From: an uncultured Microbacterium sp.
Lineage (GTDB): Bacteria > Actinomycetota > Actinomycetes > Actinomycetales > Microbacteriaceae
Direction: 5' to 3'
Assembly: GCF_947632095.1 (NCBI RefSeq)
Contig: NZ_CANROA010000007.1
Location: 1 to 64,000 of the forward strand
DNA length: 64,000 nucleotides
Positions 56,621 to 64,000 of the stretch are shown here, piece by piece (within the stretch, counting starts at the first letter, position 1; each line of letters opens with the position of its first letter). The translations under genes and the position numbers were made by a program. A model generated the notes under the pieces. That model worked only from the letters and a program-made list of their open reading frames with translations. It made no database searches and had not been told where the DNA came from.

Positions 56621-57618
56621 TCCTGTCTGTGCGCACGGTCGCCACCGCTCTCGCCGTCGGATTCTCGGTGTATTTCGCCGCACGAGCCGTGTGGTGGACG
56701 GTTCAACCGACGGCGCCGCTGATGATGATCGCCGCGATCCTGCTCTATTTGGTCGTGATCCTGGTGACGACCCTCGTCGATGCGTCCGATAACACGCGGA
56801 TGCCGCTGTCGTGCGGCATCGTCGCGATCGTCGCGGCGATGGCGATCCCGACGATGGTGAGCGCTTCTCTCCCCGCGGAGTACCGAACTGCCCCCTTCGC
56901 GACCTGGTACATCGGGGCACTTGGGGTGCTCGCGGTGGTCTGCATCGTCCGTCGCCGGACCATCGAAGGGTGGCTGGTGCTCATAGCGCTGGTCGTCGGG
57001 GCATCCGTGCACCTGGGGCTCATGGTCGCCCTGGAGTTCGGCCTGGTCGGCTCGATCATGTGGACGCTCGTCGCCCACCTGCTCGTGCGGTTCTGGGATC
57101 GCGCGGTGAGGGACACCGAGCACCTCGCCGATATTCAGCGGGCCGTGTCGTCCTGGCACGCGTCGCAGCTCGTGCGTCAGCGGGAGCGTCGGCTGCGCGT
57201 GCAATACGCGCTCGACGTCGCCGGACCGGTCCTTGCCCGCACGGTCGCTGCTCGCGGGCATCTCGATGACGCGGAGCGCGAGGCCGCTCGGATGGCCGAG
57301 GGGCGTCTGCGCGACGAACTGCGCGGGGCGAGCCTGCTCAACGAGGCGGTGCGCGAGTCGATCAATGCCGCGCGCATGCGGGGGGCCGTGGTGACGGTGT
57401 TCGATGAGGGAGGCCTCGACGGCCTCGACGAGCAGCGGCGCTCGGAGATCCGCGACGAGCTCGCCGGCGTGCTGGGCGAGGCATCCAGCGCGCGGATCAT
57501 CATCCGTGCGGCCCGCGATGAGCGCATGGCCGTAACGGTCGTCGGGCGGTCCGGTGTGCTGGAGTCCGCCGATGAGGATTCGGTCGACCTGTGGCACGAG
57601 ATCACGCGCATGCGCTGA
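56617..57618 (+). CDS. Membrane protein with a kinase-like C-terminal half lacking catalytic motifs
   Basis: A 333-residue protein with helices at about 5-28, 33-52, 65-85, 95-112, 118-135 and 140-155. A cytoplasmic half follows that resembles a dimerisation helix pair plus an ATPase fold (RLRVQYALDVAGPVLARTVAA, then LLNEAVRESINAARMRGA, then SSARIIIRAARDERMAVTVV). No phospho-acceptor His box, N box or DxGxG is present. It is ATGA-coupled to the kinase gene. The inferred role is a pseudokinase partner or regulator of that kinase. The kinase likeness is by eye and needs a profile or structure check. Confidence 0.7.
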   Translation: MILSVRTVATALAVGFSVYFAARAVWWTVQPTAPLMMIAAILLYLVVILVTTLVDASDNTRMPLSCGIVAIVAAMAIPTMVSASLPAEYRTAPFATWYIGALGVLAVVCIVRRRTIEGWLVLIALVVGASVHLGLMVALEFGLVGSIMWTLVAHLLVRFWDRAVRDTEHLADIQRAVSSWHASQLVRQRERRLRVQYALDVAGPVLARTVAARGHLDDAEREAARMAEGRLRDELRGASLLNEAVRESINAARMRGAVVTVFDEGGLDGLDEQRRSEIRDELAGVLGEASSARIIIRAARDERMAVTVVGRSGVLESADEDSVDLWHEITRMR

Positions 57619-57633
57619 ATCACGAAGGAGATG

Positions 57634-57666
57634 GGCGAGGGGCGGCGTAGTCGCCTGCCCCTCGCC
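57634..57666 (+). terminator. Terminator of the three-gene signalling operon
   Basis: GGCGAGGGGC-GGCG (57634-57647) pairs with CGCCTGCCCCTCGCC (57652-57666) with one bulged base and a 4-base loop, 16 bases after the last stop codon. Confidence 0.75.
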
Positions 57667-57796
57667 AGGTGCGATCAGTTACCCGAAAACTGACCGCTTT
57701 GGTCGATCTTCGTCTGCCTACCCTGGGGCAGAGAGACCGAACGAACGCGAGGCGTTGACGCCAGTCTGCACGAGCGCAAGAGCAATGTCTGTAGGT

Positions 57797-57813
57797 ATTT
57801 TGGGGGACAAAAT
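57797..57813. promoter_or_regulatory. Inverted repeat ATTTTG-N5-CAAAAT before the ROK gene
   Basis: A perfect 6-base inverted repeat with a 5-base centre lies 43-59 bases before the ROK start, AT-rich in a GC-rich region. It is a candidate autoregulatory operator. Confidence 0.5.
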
Positions 57814-57843
57814 TTCTTTTCCGCGCATCCGCTCCCGCTGGGG

Positions 57844-57849
57844 CATGAT
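57844..57849 (+). promoter_or_regulatory. Possible -10 box CATGAT of the ROK gene
   Basis: CATGAT, GGGGGC, GTG 57856. Spacing fits the leaderless pattern, but the first base departs from TANNNT. Confidence 0.4.
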
Positions 57850-57855
57850 GGGGGC

Positions 57856-59091
57856 GTGACTTTGCGCCGACGCGGAACGAACCTGCCGAAGATGGGCGAC
57901 TTCAATCAGTCCGTGATCCTCGAGGCGATCCGTCGTTCGGGTGAGGGGCTCAGCCGCACCGAACTCGTGGAGACGACCGGGCTCTCGGCCCAGACGGTGA
58001 CGAACATCACCCGTCGTCTCATTGCCGATGGTCTGATCGATGAGGCGGGCCGCACGATCAGCGGCCCCGGGAAGCCGCGCACGACGCTGCGGTTGAACGC
58101 CGGGAGCCGGTTGTCGATCGGGGTTCATCTGGATCCGACGACGATGACCTTCGTGCTCCTGGACCTCGCAGGGTCCGTGATCGCCGATGATGCGCGCAGG
58201 ACGCCTCCGGGCACTGCCGATCAGCTGATCACGGCCATGGCCGATGGTGTCGCCGATCTGATCAGGGGGGCGGGCATCACGACTGATGACGTCGCCGGGA
58301 TCGGCGTCGCGGCGCCGGGGCCCCTGGACGCCGAACGGGGCACGGTGATCGACCCGCCCAAACTCCACTCCTGGCATCGCGTGCCGTTGCGGGACGCTCT
58401 GGCCGCGGCCACCGGGATCGATGTCACGCTCGAAAAGGACACGACGGCGGCGGCGGTGGCCGAGCTGTGGAGGGGCGATGATCCCTCGAGCGGATCGTTC
58501 CTCTTCGTCTATCTCGGCAGCGGTATCGGCACCGCGCTCGTGATCGACGGCGATGTGGTGCGGGGGGCTTCGCGGAATGTCGGCGAGGTCGGGCACATCA
58601 TCGTCGATCCGGATGGTCCGGCATGCGCCTGCGGCCGCCGCGGATGCGTCGATGTCGTCTGCACACCCGCGGCGATCGTGCAGCGTGCCGAGCACGCCGG
58701 GCTCTTCGGCGCAACCCCCGAGGCGGATGCGCCCGCGGTCGTCGATGCGCGCTTCACCCAGCTGTGCGCGCAGGCCGACGCGGGGGAGCAACCCGCGCTG
58801 CGGATCCTCGAGGAGGCCATCGGGCATTTTTCGGTGCTGGTCTCGTCCCTGACGAACATGCTGGATGTCGACCGGGTCGTGCTGGGCGGACCGTTCTGGA
58901 GCCGGGCGGAGCGCACGGCGCTCCGGGTGCTGCCGGTGCTTCTGGAGGCGCAGAGCGCGACGCGGGCGGTTCGTGGTCTCCCGGTGTCGGGAACAGTTGT
59001 CGGCGAGGAGGTCGGGGCGATCGGGGCCGGGTGCCTGGTGCTCGACGAGATCCTCACGCCCCGAGCATCCGCACTGCTCCTTGATTCTTGA
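57856..59091 (+). CDS. ROK-family transcriptional regulator
   Basis: A 411-residue regulator: N-terminal winged HTH (about 17-75, LSRTELVETTGLSAQTVTNI) and a C-terminal ROK sugar-kinase fold. GIGVAAPGPLD, the sugar-binding Glu/His of VGEVGH and the zinc site CACGRRGCVDVVC are present. ROK regulators sense sugars. The alpha-mannosidase gene 88 bases downstream on the same strand is its likely target, so mannose or a manno-oligosaccharide is a likely ligand. Confidence 0.9.
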   Translation: MTLRRRGTNLPKMGDFNQSVILEAIRRSGEGLSRTELVETTGLSAQTVTNITRRLIADGLIDEAGRTISGPGKPRTTLRLNAGSRLSIGVHLDPTTMTFVLLDLAGSVIADDARRTPPGTADQLITAMADGVADLIRGAGITTDDVAGIGVAAPGPLDAERGTVIDPPKLHSWHRVPLRDALAAATGIDVTLEKDTTAAAVAELWRGDDPSSGSFLFVYLGSGIGTALVIDGDVVRGASRNVGEVGHIIVDPDGPACACGRRGCVDVVCTPAAIVQRAEHAGLFGATPEADAPAVVDARFTQLCAQADAGEQPALRILEEAIGHFSVLVSSLTNMLDVDRVVLGGPFWSRAERTALRVLPVLLEAQSATRAVRGLPVSGTVVGEEVGAIGAGCLVLDEILTPRASALLLDS

Positions 59092-59115
59092 ACCCCGTCC
59101 ATCCAAAAGATGGTC

Positions 59116-59144
59116 TTGACAGGGTTAAATCCAATCGATTGACT
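59116..59144 (+). promoter_or_regulatory. alpha-Mannosidase promoter with CAATCGATTG palindrome
   Basis: TTGACA (59116-59121), a 17-base spacer and TTGACT (59139-59144) form a promoter. The perfect palindrome CAATCGATTG (59132-59141) straddles the spacer and -10 edge, where a ROK repressor could block transcription. Confidence 0.5.
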
Positions 59145-59179
59145 ATCTGTCATCACCTCGCATTGGAGTTCGTTGCCGA

Positions 59180-62100
59180 ATGCATGACATGTTCGCCCTC
59201 GGGGAAGCTCGCGTCCGACGCTTCATATCCGAGCGATTGCGCCCGAACATGCACATGGATCTCGCGCCGCTGACTCTCGCGAGTTGGGAGGTGCCGGGGG
59301 AACCGGTACCGTTCTCTGAAGCAGTGCAGAAGGTCTACGAACCTTTCGTCGTCGGGACGAGCTGGGGACGGCCGTGGGGTACGACGTGGATACGGCTTCG
59401 GGGAACGGTACCGGCAGCATCACCCGCCGAGCTCCTCATAGACCTCGGGTTCACTCCGGCCGAGCCCGGCTTCCAGGCCGAGGGCACCGTGTACCGCCCC
59501 GATGGGGCGATCGTGAAGGCCATCGAGCCGCGCAATGCCCACGTGCCGCTGGACGGCGTGCCGGGCAGCGACTTCGAGTTCTATCTCGAGGCGGCGGCGA
59601 ATCCCGACCTGGCAGAGGGCTTCCGAGAATTCCGTCCGACCGCACTGGGAGACCCGGCGACGGCGGGAACGGACCCGCTGTATGTTTTCCGCCGGGCCGA
59701 TGTCGCCATCCGCGACACCGCGGTGTGGGAGCTGTTTCAGGACGCCACGGTCCTCCTCGGAGTGGTGGACGAGCTGCCGGCCGAATCGACCCGGCGCGCG
59801 GAGATCCTCCGCGCGCTGGAGCGCATGGTCGACGCCGCCAACCCGGACGACATCTCCGGCAGCGCATCGGACGCGCGGGCGGCGCTCGCGCGAGTGCTCG
59901 CCTCCGAGGCATCCGGCTCCGCCCATCGGGTTCATGCCATCGGTCATGCGCACATCGATTCGGCCTGGTTGTGGCCGGTGCGCGAGACGCAGCGCAAGAT
60001 CGCGCGCACCTTCTCCAACGTGCTGTCGCTGCAGCAGGAGCATGATTTCGTCTTCGCTGCATCCTCCGCTCAGCAGTACGCCTGGCTGAAGCAGGCCCAG
60101 CCCGAACTGTTCGAACGGGTGAGCGGGGCCGTGGCCGCCGGGCGCTTCGTCCCCGTCGGAGGCATGTGGGTCGAGTGCGACACGAACCTTCCCGGCGGGG
60201 AGTCGCTCGTACGCCAGTTCCTGCACGGGTCGCGCTTCTTCGATGAGGAGTTCGGCGTGTCGACGCAGGAAGTCTGGCTGCCGGATTCATTCGGCTATTC
60301 CGCGGCGCTCCCGCAGATCGCGCGCTCGGCCGGGGCACGCTGGATGCTGACGCAGAAGATGTCGTGGAATGAGACGAATCGGATGCCGCACCACACGTTC
60401 TGGTGGGAAGGCCTGGACGGGTCGCGCATCTTCACGCATTTCCCTCCGGTCGATACGTACTCGTCGGATCTCTCCTCGGCGGATCTGGCTCGCGCCGAGC
60501 GGCAGTATGCGGAGAAGGGGGAGGCGAACACCTCGCTCGTGCCCTTCGGGTACGGCGATGGCGGTGGCGGGCCGAACCGCGAGATGCTGGCGGCGGCCGC
60601 GCGGCTGCGCTCGCTGGAGGGGTCGCCGCAGGTCGAGTTGTCGAGCCCGGAGCGGTTCTTCACGGCGGCGGAGGCGGAGTATCCGAATCCGCCCGTGTGG
60701 TCGGGCGAGATGTATCTCGAGTTCCATCGCGGCACGTACACGTCGCAGGCGCGCATGAAGCGCGGTAATCGGCGCAGCGAGCATGAGCTGCGCACGGCGG
60801 AGCTGTGGGCGACGATGGCGGCGCTGCGCGGCGCGCCGTACCCCTATGACGATTTCCGGTGCCTGTGGGAGAGCGTGCTGCTGCACCAGTTCCATGACAT
60901 CCTGCCCGGCACGTCGATCGGTTGGGTGCACCGTGAGGCCGAGCAGCGTTATGCGGAGGTTCTCGAGCAGACGGAGGCGCTCAGCAAGGAAGCGCTGAGC
61001 GAGCTCGTGGGCGAGGGCGAGGTCGAGCTCGTCGCGAATGCCGGGCCGCTGGCGCGGGGAGGAGCCGCGGGGATGTCGGTCTCCCGTCGGTCGCCGGATG
61101 CCGTTTCCCCTGCTCGTGCGGTGCGCACGGCCGATGGGATCGTGCTGATGAATGAGCACCTGGAGGTCAGGATCGATGACGCGGGTCTCGTGACCGCGCT
61201 CATCGGCCGACCGAGCGGACGCAATGCGATCGCGCCGGGAGAGAAGGGGAATCTGCTTCAGCTGCACCGCGATACGCCTGCGCAGTGGGACGCCTGGGAC
61301 ATCGACGAGAACTACCGCCGCCATGTCATCGACCTGGTCGAGGCGGAGTCCGTCGCGATCGTCCCGCATCCCACCGCGGCTATCGTCTGCGTGATCCGCG
61401 GCCGGGGGGCCACGCGGATCACGCAGACCCTCACCCTCGAGGCGGGCGCGCAGGCTCTGGACATCGAGACGACGGTCGACTGGCATGAGCGGCAGAAGCT
61501 GCTGAAGCTGGCCTTCCCCCTGGATGTGCATGCGGAGCGGGCGGCGTCGGAGATCCAGTTCGGTCATGTGCACCGGCCGACGCACGCCAATACCTCGTGG
61601 GACATGGCGCGTTTCGAGACCGTGGCGCACCGCTGGGTGCATGTGGGGGAGAGCGGCTTCGGAGTCGCGGTGGCGAACGATGCCACCTATGGCCATGACA
61701 TCGCCCGGGCACCGCGCTCAGGCGGGGGGAGCATGACGGTGGTGCGGCTGTCGTTGCTGCGTGCGCCGCTGTATCCCGATCCGGAGGCGGACCAGGGCGA
61801 GCACACGTTCCGTGTCAGTGTTCGGCCGGATGCCGGCATCGCGGATGCTGTCGAGGAGGGGTACCGGTTGAATCTTCCTCCGCGCGCCGTGCGCGGGGCC
61901 CGCCCGGTGGAGCCTCTCGTCACGCTGTCGACGGACGCCGTGATCGTCGAGGCGGTGAAGCTGGCCGAGGATCGAAGCGGGGACCTGATCGTGCGGCTCT
62001 ACGAGGTGCACGGCGGCCGGGCGGTGGTGAGCTTGTCCACCGGATTCGCGTTCGACGAGGTCATCGAGAGCGATGTGCTCGAAAGGAGCGCCGACGACGG

Positions 62101-62200
62101 CACGATCGTGTCGGCGACGGCGCGCGACGTCTCGCTGTCCCTGCGCCCGTTCCAGATCATGACGCTCCGCTTCACGAACCCGCGCCTCGCGGATCGTTGA
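59180..62200 (+). CDS. GH38 alpha-mannosidase
   Basis: A 1006-residue glycoside hydrolase family 38 enzyme, no signal peptide, so cytoplasmic. An N-terminal beta domain (about 1-245) comes first. The catalytic domain has HAHIDSAWLWP (metal ligands His258 and Asp260), the nucleophile Asp369 in VWLPDSFGY, and LHQFHDILPGTSIGWVH (further metal His). C-terminal beta domains complete the family length. It would release mannose from alpha-mannosides, perhaps imported manno-oligosaccharides. GGAG at 59165-59168 precedes ATG 59180; ATG 59189 is an alternative. No transporter is next to it. Confidence 0.94.
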   Translation: MHDMFALGEARVRRFISERLRPNMHMDLAPLTLASWEVPGEPVPFSEAVQKVYEPFVVGTSWGRPWGTTWIRLRGTVPAASPAELLIDLGFTPAEPGFQAEGTVYRPDGAIVKAIEPRNAHVPLDGVPGSDFEFYLEAAANPDLAEGFREFRPTALGDPATAGTDPLYVFRRADVAIRDTAVWELFQDATVLLGVVDELPAESTRRAEILRALERMVDAANPDDISGSASDARAALARVLASEASGSAHRVHAIGHAHIDSAWLWPVRETQRKIARTFSNVLSLQQEHDFVFAASSAQQYAWLKQAQPELFERVSGAVAAGRFVPVGGMWVECDTNLPGGESLVRQFLHGSRFFDEEFGVSTQEVWLPDSFGYSAALPQIARSAGARWMLTQKMSWNETNRMPHHTFWWEGLDGSRIFTHFPPVDTYSSDLSSADLARAERQYAEKGEANTSLVPFGYGDGGGGPNREMLAAAARLRSLEGSPQVELSSPERFFTAAEAEYPNPPVWSGEMYLEFHRGTYTSQARMKRGNRRSEHELRTAELWATMAALRGAPYPYDDFRCLWESVLLHQFHDILPGTSIGWVHREAEQRYAEVLEQTEALSKEALSELVGEGEVELVANAGPLARGGAAGMSVSRRSPDAVSPARAVRTADGIVLMNEHLEVRIDDAGLVTALIGRPSGRNAIAPGEKGNLLQLHRDTPAQWDAWDIDENYRRHVIDLVEAESVAIVPHPTAAIVCVIRGRGATRITQTLTLEAGAQALDIETTVDWHERQKLLKLAFPLDVHAERAASEIQFGHVHRPTHANTSWDMARFETVAHRWVHVGESGFGVAVANDATYGHDIARAPRSGGGSMTVVRLSLLRAPLYPDPEADQGEHTFRVSVRPDAGIADAVEEGYRLNLPPRAVRGARPVEPLVTLSTDAVIVEAVKLAEDRSGDLIVRLYEVHGGRAVVSLSTGFAFDEVIESDVLERSADDGTIVSATARDVSLSLRPFQIMTLRFTNPRLADR

Positions 62201-62221
62201 GCGCCTGCTGAGAGCATCCGC

Positions 62222-62440
62222 TCAGCCGGAGAAGCGTCCCCAGGGGATGTCCCGGCGAACCGGCGTGCGCAGGGGCCTGCGGGTGCGATCCCATGCGGAG
62301 ACGACCGGCTCGTCGATGACGGCGGCTGCCGCCTCTCGCTCATAAGCGTCGGTGACGACGGCGATGAGCGCGGCGATCTCCTCCTCATTCGCGTTTCCGC
62401 GGATGAGACGAACGTCGGGGGTCTTGTCGGGCTCGGTCAC
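62222..62440 (-). CDS. accE: Acyl-CoA carboxylase epsilon subunit
   Basis: A 72-residue small subunit found with actinobacterial acyl-CoA carboxylases. It shows the pattern [20 protein letters not shown], then a short helical stretch, and [13 protein letters not shown] near the C-terminus. It starts at GTG 62440, overlapping the accD stop (GTGA). It stabilises the alpha-beta complex and affects activity in related systems. Confidence 0.9.
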   Translation of the reverse strand: MTEPDKTPDVRLIRGNANEEEIAALIAVVTDAYEREAAAAVIDEPVVSAWDRTRRPLRTPVRRDIPWGRFSG

Positions 62441-64000
62441 AGCGGGATGTTCCCGTGCTTCTTCGGCGGCAGCTCCTGGCGCTTGCCGCGGAGGGACCGC
62501 AGAGCCTTCGCGATGGCGACGCGGGTGTTGGCGGGTTCGATGATGCCGTCGATCTCGCCGCGTTCGGCGGCGAGGAAGGGCGAGGTGACGCCGTACGTGT
62601 ATTCGGCGGCGAGCTTGCTGCGCACAGCGGCGACGTCTTCGCCGTTCTCCTCGGCCTTGCGGATCTCGCCGCGGTAGAGGATGTTGACCGCTCCCTGGCC
62701 GCCCATGACCGCGATCTCGGCGGTGGGCCAGGCGAGGTTGACGTCGGCGCCGAGCTGCTTGGAGCCCATGACGATGTATGCGCCGCCGTACGCCTTGCGC
62801 AGGATCACCGTGACCATGGGCACGGTGGCCTCGGCGTAGGCGTAGATGAGCTTCGCGCCGCGGCGGATGACGCCGGTCCACTCCTGGTCGGTGCCGGGCA
62901 GGTAGCCGGGCACGTCGACGAGGGTGACGATCGGGATGGAGAACGCGTCGCAGAAGCGCACGAAGCGGCTGGCCTTCTCGCCGGCCTCGATGTTGAGCGT
63001 TCCGGCCATCTGCGAGGGCTGGTTGGCGATGATGCCGACCGAGCGTCCTTCGATGCGGCCGAAGCCGATGACGATGTTCGGGGCGAACAGCGGCTGCACC
63101 TCGAGGAAGTCGTCGTCGATCACGTGGTCGATGACGGTGTGGATGTCGTAGGGCTGGTTCGCCGAGTCGGGGATGATCGTGTTCATGACACGGTCGGAGT
63201 CGGTCGTCTCCCACTCGAAGGCGCTCGTGTAGTCGGGAGCATCCGAGAGGTTGTTGTCGGGGAGGTGCCCGAGCAGGGTGCGCGCGTAGTCGATCGCATC
63301 GTCCTCGTCATCGGCGAGGTAGTGCGCGACGCCCGAGCGGGTGTTGTGGGTGAGGGCTCCGCCGAGCTCCTCCATGCCGACGTCCTCGCCGGTGACGGTC
63401 TTGATGACGTCGGGGCCGGTGACGAACATCTGGCTGGTCTTGTCGACCATGATGACGAAGTCGGTAAGGGCGGGACCGTAGACGGCGCCGCCGGCGGCCG
63501 GGCCCATGATGATGGAGATCTGCGGGATGACGCCCGAGGAGCGCGTGTTGAGGCGGAAGATCTCGCCGTACTTGCTGAGGGCCAGCACGCCCTCCTGGAT
63601 GCGGGCTCCACCCGAGTCGAGGATGCCGATGATCGGCATGCCGCCCTGGAGCGCGAACTCCATGATCTTGATGATCTTGTCGCCGGAGACCTCGCCGAGC
63701 GAGCCGCCGAAGGTGGTGAAGTCCTGCGAGTAGACGGCGACGGTGCGGCCGTGGATCGTGCCGGTTCCGGTGACGACGGAGTCGCCGTACGGCCGGTTGC
63801 GGTCCATGCCGAAGGCGGTGGTGCGGTGGCGCACGTATTCGTCGAACTCGACGAAGCTGCCCGGGTCGACGAGGAGTTCGATGCGCTCGCGGGCGGTCAT
63901 CTTGCCCTTGGCGTGCTGCTTCTCCTTCGCCTTCGTCTCGGCGCCGACCACCGCTTCGCTGTAGCGCGCGCGGAGGTCGGCGATCTTGCCGGCGGTCGTG
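62437..64000 (-). CDS. accD: Acyl-CoA carboxylase beta (carboxyltransferase) subunit, 5' end outside window
   Basis: Transfers the carboxyl group from biotin to acyl-CoA (propionyl- or acetyl-CoA). About 521 residues are present and the frame stays open to the window edge ([17 protein letters not shown]), so the start lies beyond it. Visible are [21 protein letters not shown]-like [45 protein letters not shown] and the C-terminal half with [11 protein letters not shown] and [12 protein letters not shown]. It matches the AccD5 type. GTGA overlap with accE. Confidence 0.95.
   Translation of the reverse strand, partial: TTAGKIADLRARYSEAVVGAETKAKEKQHAKGKMTARERIELLVDPGSFVEFDEYVRHRTTAFGMDRNRPYGDSVVTGTGTIHGRTVAVYSQDFTTFGGSLGEVSGDKIIKIMEFALQGGMPIIGILDSGGARIQEGVLALSKYGEIFRLNTRSSGVIPQISIIMGPAAGGAVYGPALTDFVIMVDKTSQMFVTGPDVIKTVTGEDVGMEELGGALTHNTRSGVAHYLADDEDDAIDYARTLLGHLPDNNLSDAPDYTSAFEWETTDSDRVMNTIIPDSANQPYDIHTVIDHVIDDDFLEVQPLFAPNIVIGFGRIEGRSVGIIANQPSQMAGTLNIEAGEKASRFVRFCDAFSIPIVTLVDVPGYLPGTDQEWTGVIRRGAKLIYAYAEATVPMVTVILRKAYGGAYIVMGSKQLGADVNLAWPTAEIAVMGGQGAVNILYRGEIRKAEENGEDVAAVRSKLAAEYTYGVTSPFLAAERGEIDGIIEPANTRVAIAKALRSLRGKRQELPPKKHGNIPL

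Noticed and set aside
62199..62224. TGAGCG...CGCTCA inverted repeat between the mannosidase and accE genes
   Set aside because: Only six paired bases with a 14-base loop; too weak for a terminator call, although the genes are convergent.

Overview
The window is a high-GC chromosomal segment of an actinobacterium, most likely Microbacterium or a close relative in the Microbacteriaceae. The evidence is codon use, protein sequences and gene order. glmU-prs-rplY-pth, sdhCDAB next to cdd-deoA-add, lpdA-punA-pgm, and maf-accC with accD-accE are all blocks also found in Mycobacterium tuberculosis, although here they are rearranged. I see no phage genes, transposases, CRISPR arrays or rRNA. Nothing longer than about 240 bases is without a gene.

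Layout. 1-2523: end of a tRNA-Gln, then glmU and prs. 2570-5459: a flavin-transfer operon (FMN-carrying lipoprotein, ApbE, membrane flavoprotein reductase). 5482-10153: an OmpR-type two-component system divergent from a MacB-like ABC transporter. 10223-15099: gnd, a 41-residue membrane protein, rplY, pth, a DUF4190 protein and trpS. 15172-17167: an SRPBCC protein with two tandem DUF4166 paralogues. 17155-22788: xth, a YihY/BrkB protein and sdhCDAB. 22953-32418: manC, then a nucleoside uptake and salvage cluster (BMP lipoprotein, ATPase, two permeases, cdd, deoA, add). 32446-37554: a polysaccharide deacetylase, an alpha/beta hydrolase and a coupled SDR-BASS-monooxygenase operon. 37636-45139: a complete mannitol PTS operon that contains its own EI and HPr, with a divergent PRD activator. 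45184-50778: a second HPr, pgm, punA, lpdA and a membrane protein. 50933-54706: accC, maf and a TRAM methyltransferase. 54736-57618: a response regulator, a histidine kinase and a kinase-like membrane protein in one overlapping operon. 57856-62200: a ROK regulator and a GH38 alpha-mannosidase. 62222-64000: accE and accD, the latter cut by the window end.

Working together. The nucleoside cluster imports nucleosides and deaminates or phosphorolyses them; PunA and the phosphohexomutase-family protein could pass the ribose-1-phosphate released by PunA on to ribose-5-phosphate, the substrate of Prs. AccC, AccD and AccE form an acyl-CoA carboxylase. The mannitol operon encodes every step from PEP to fructose-6-phosphate.

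Two patterns run across the window. Many operons are built from ATGA, GTGA or TGATG stop/start overlaps. At least fourteen genes have a TANNNT -10 box exactly 6 or 7 bases before the start codon, which predicts leaderless mRNAs. The most unusual loci are the flavin-transfer operon, the three-gene signalling operon at 54736-57618, the monooxygenase-BASS-SDR operon, and the paired 11-base repeat arrays at 7765-7902.
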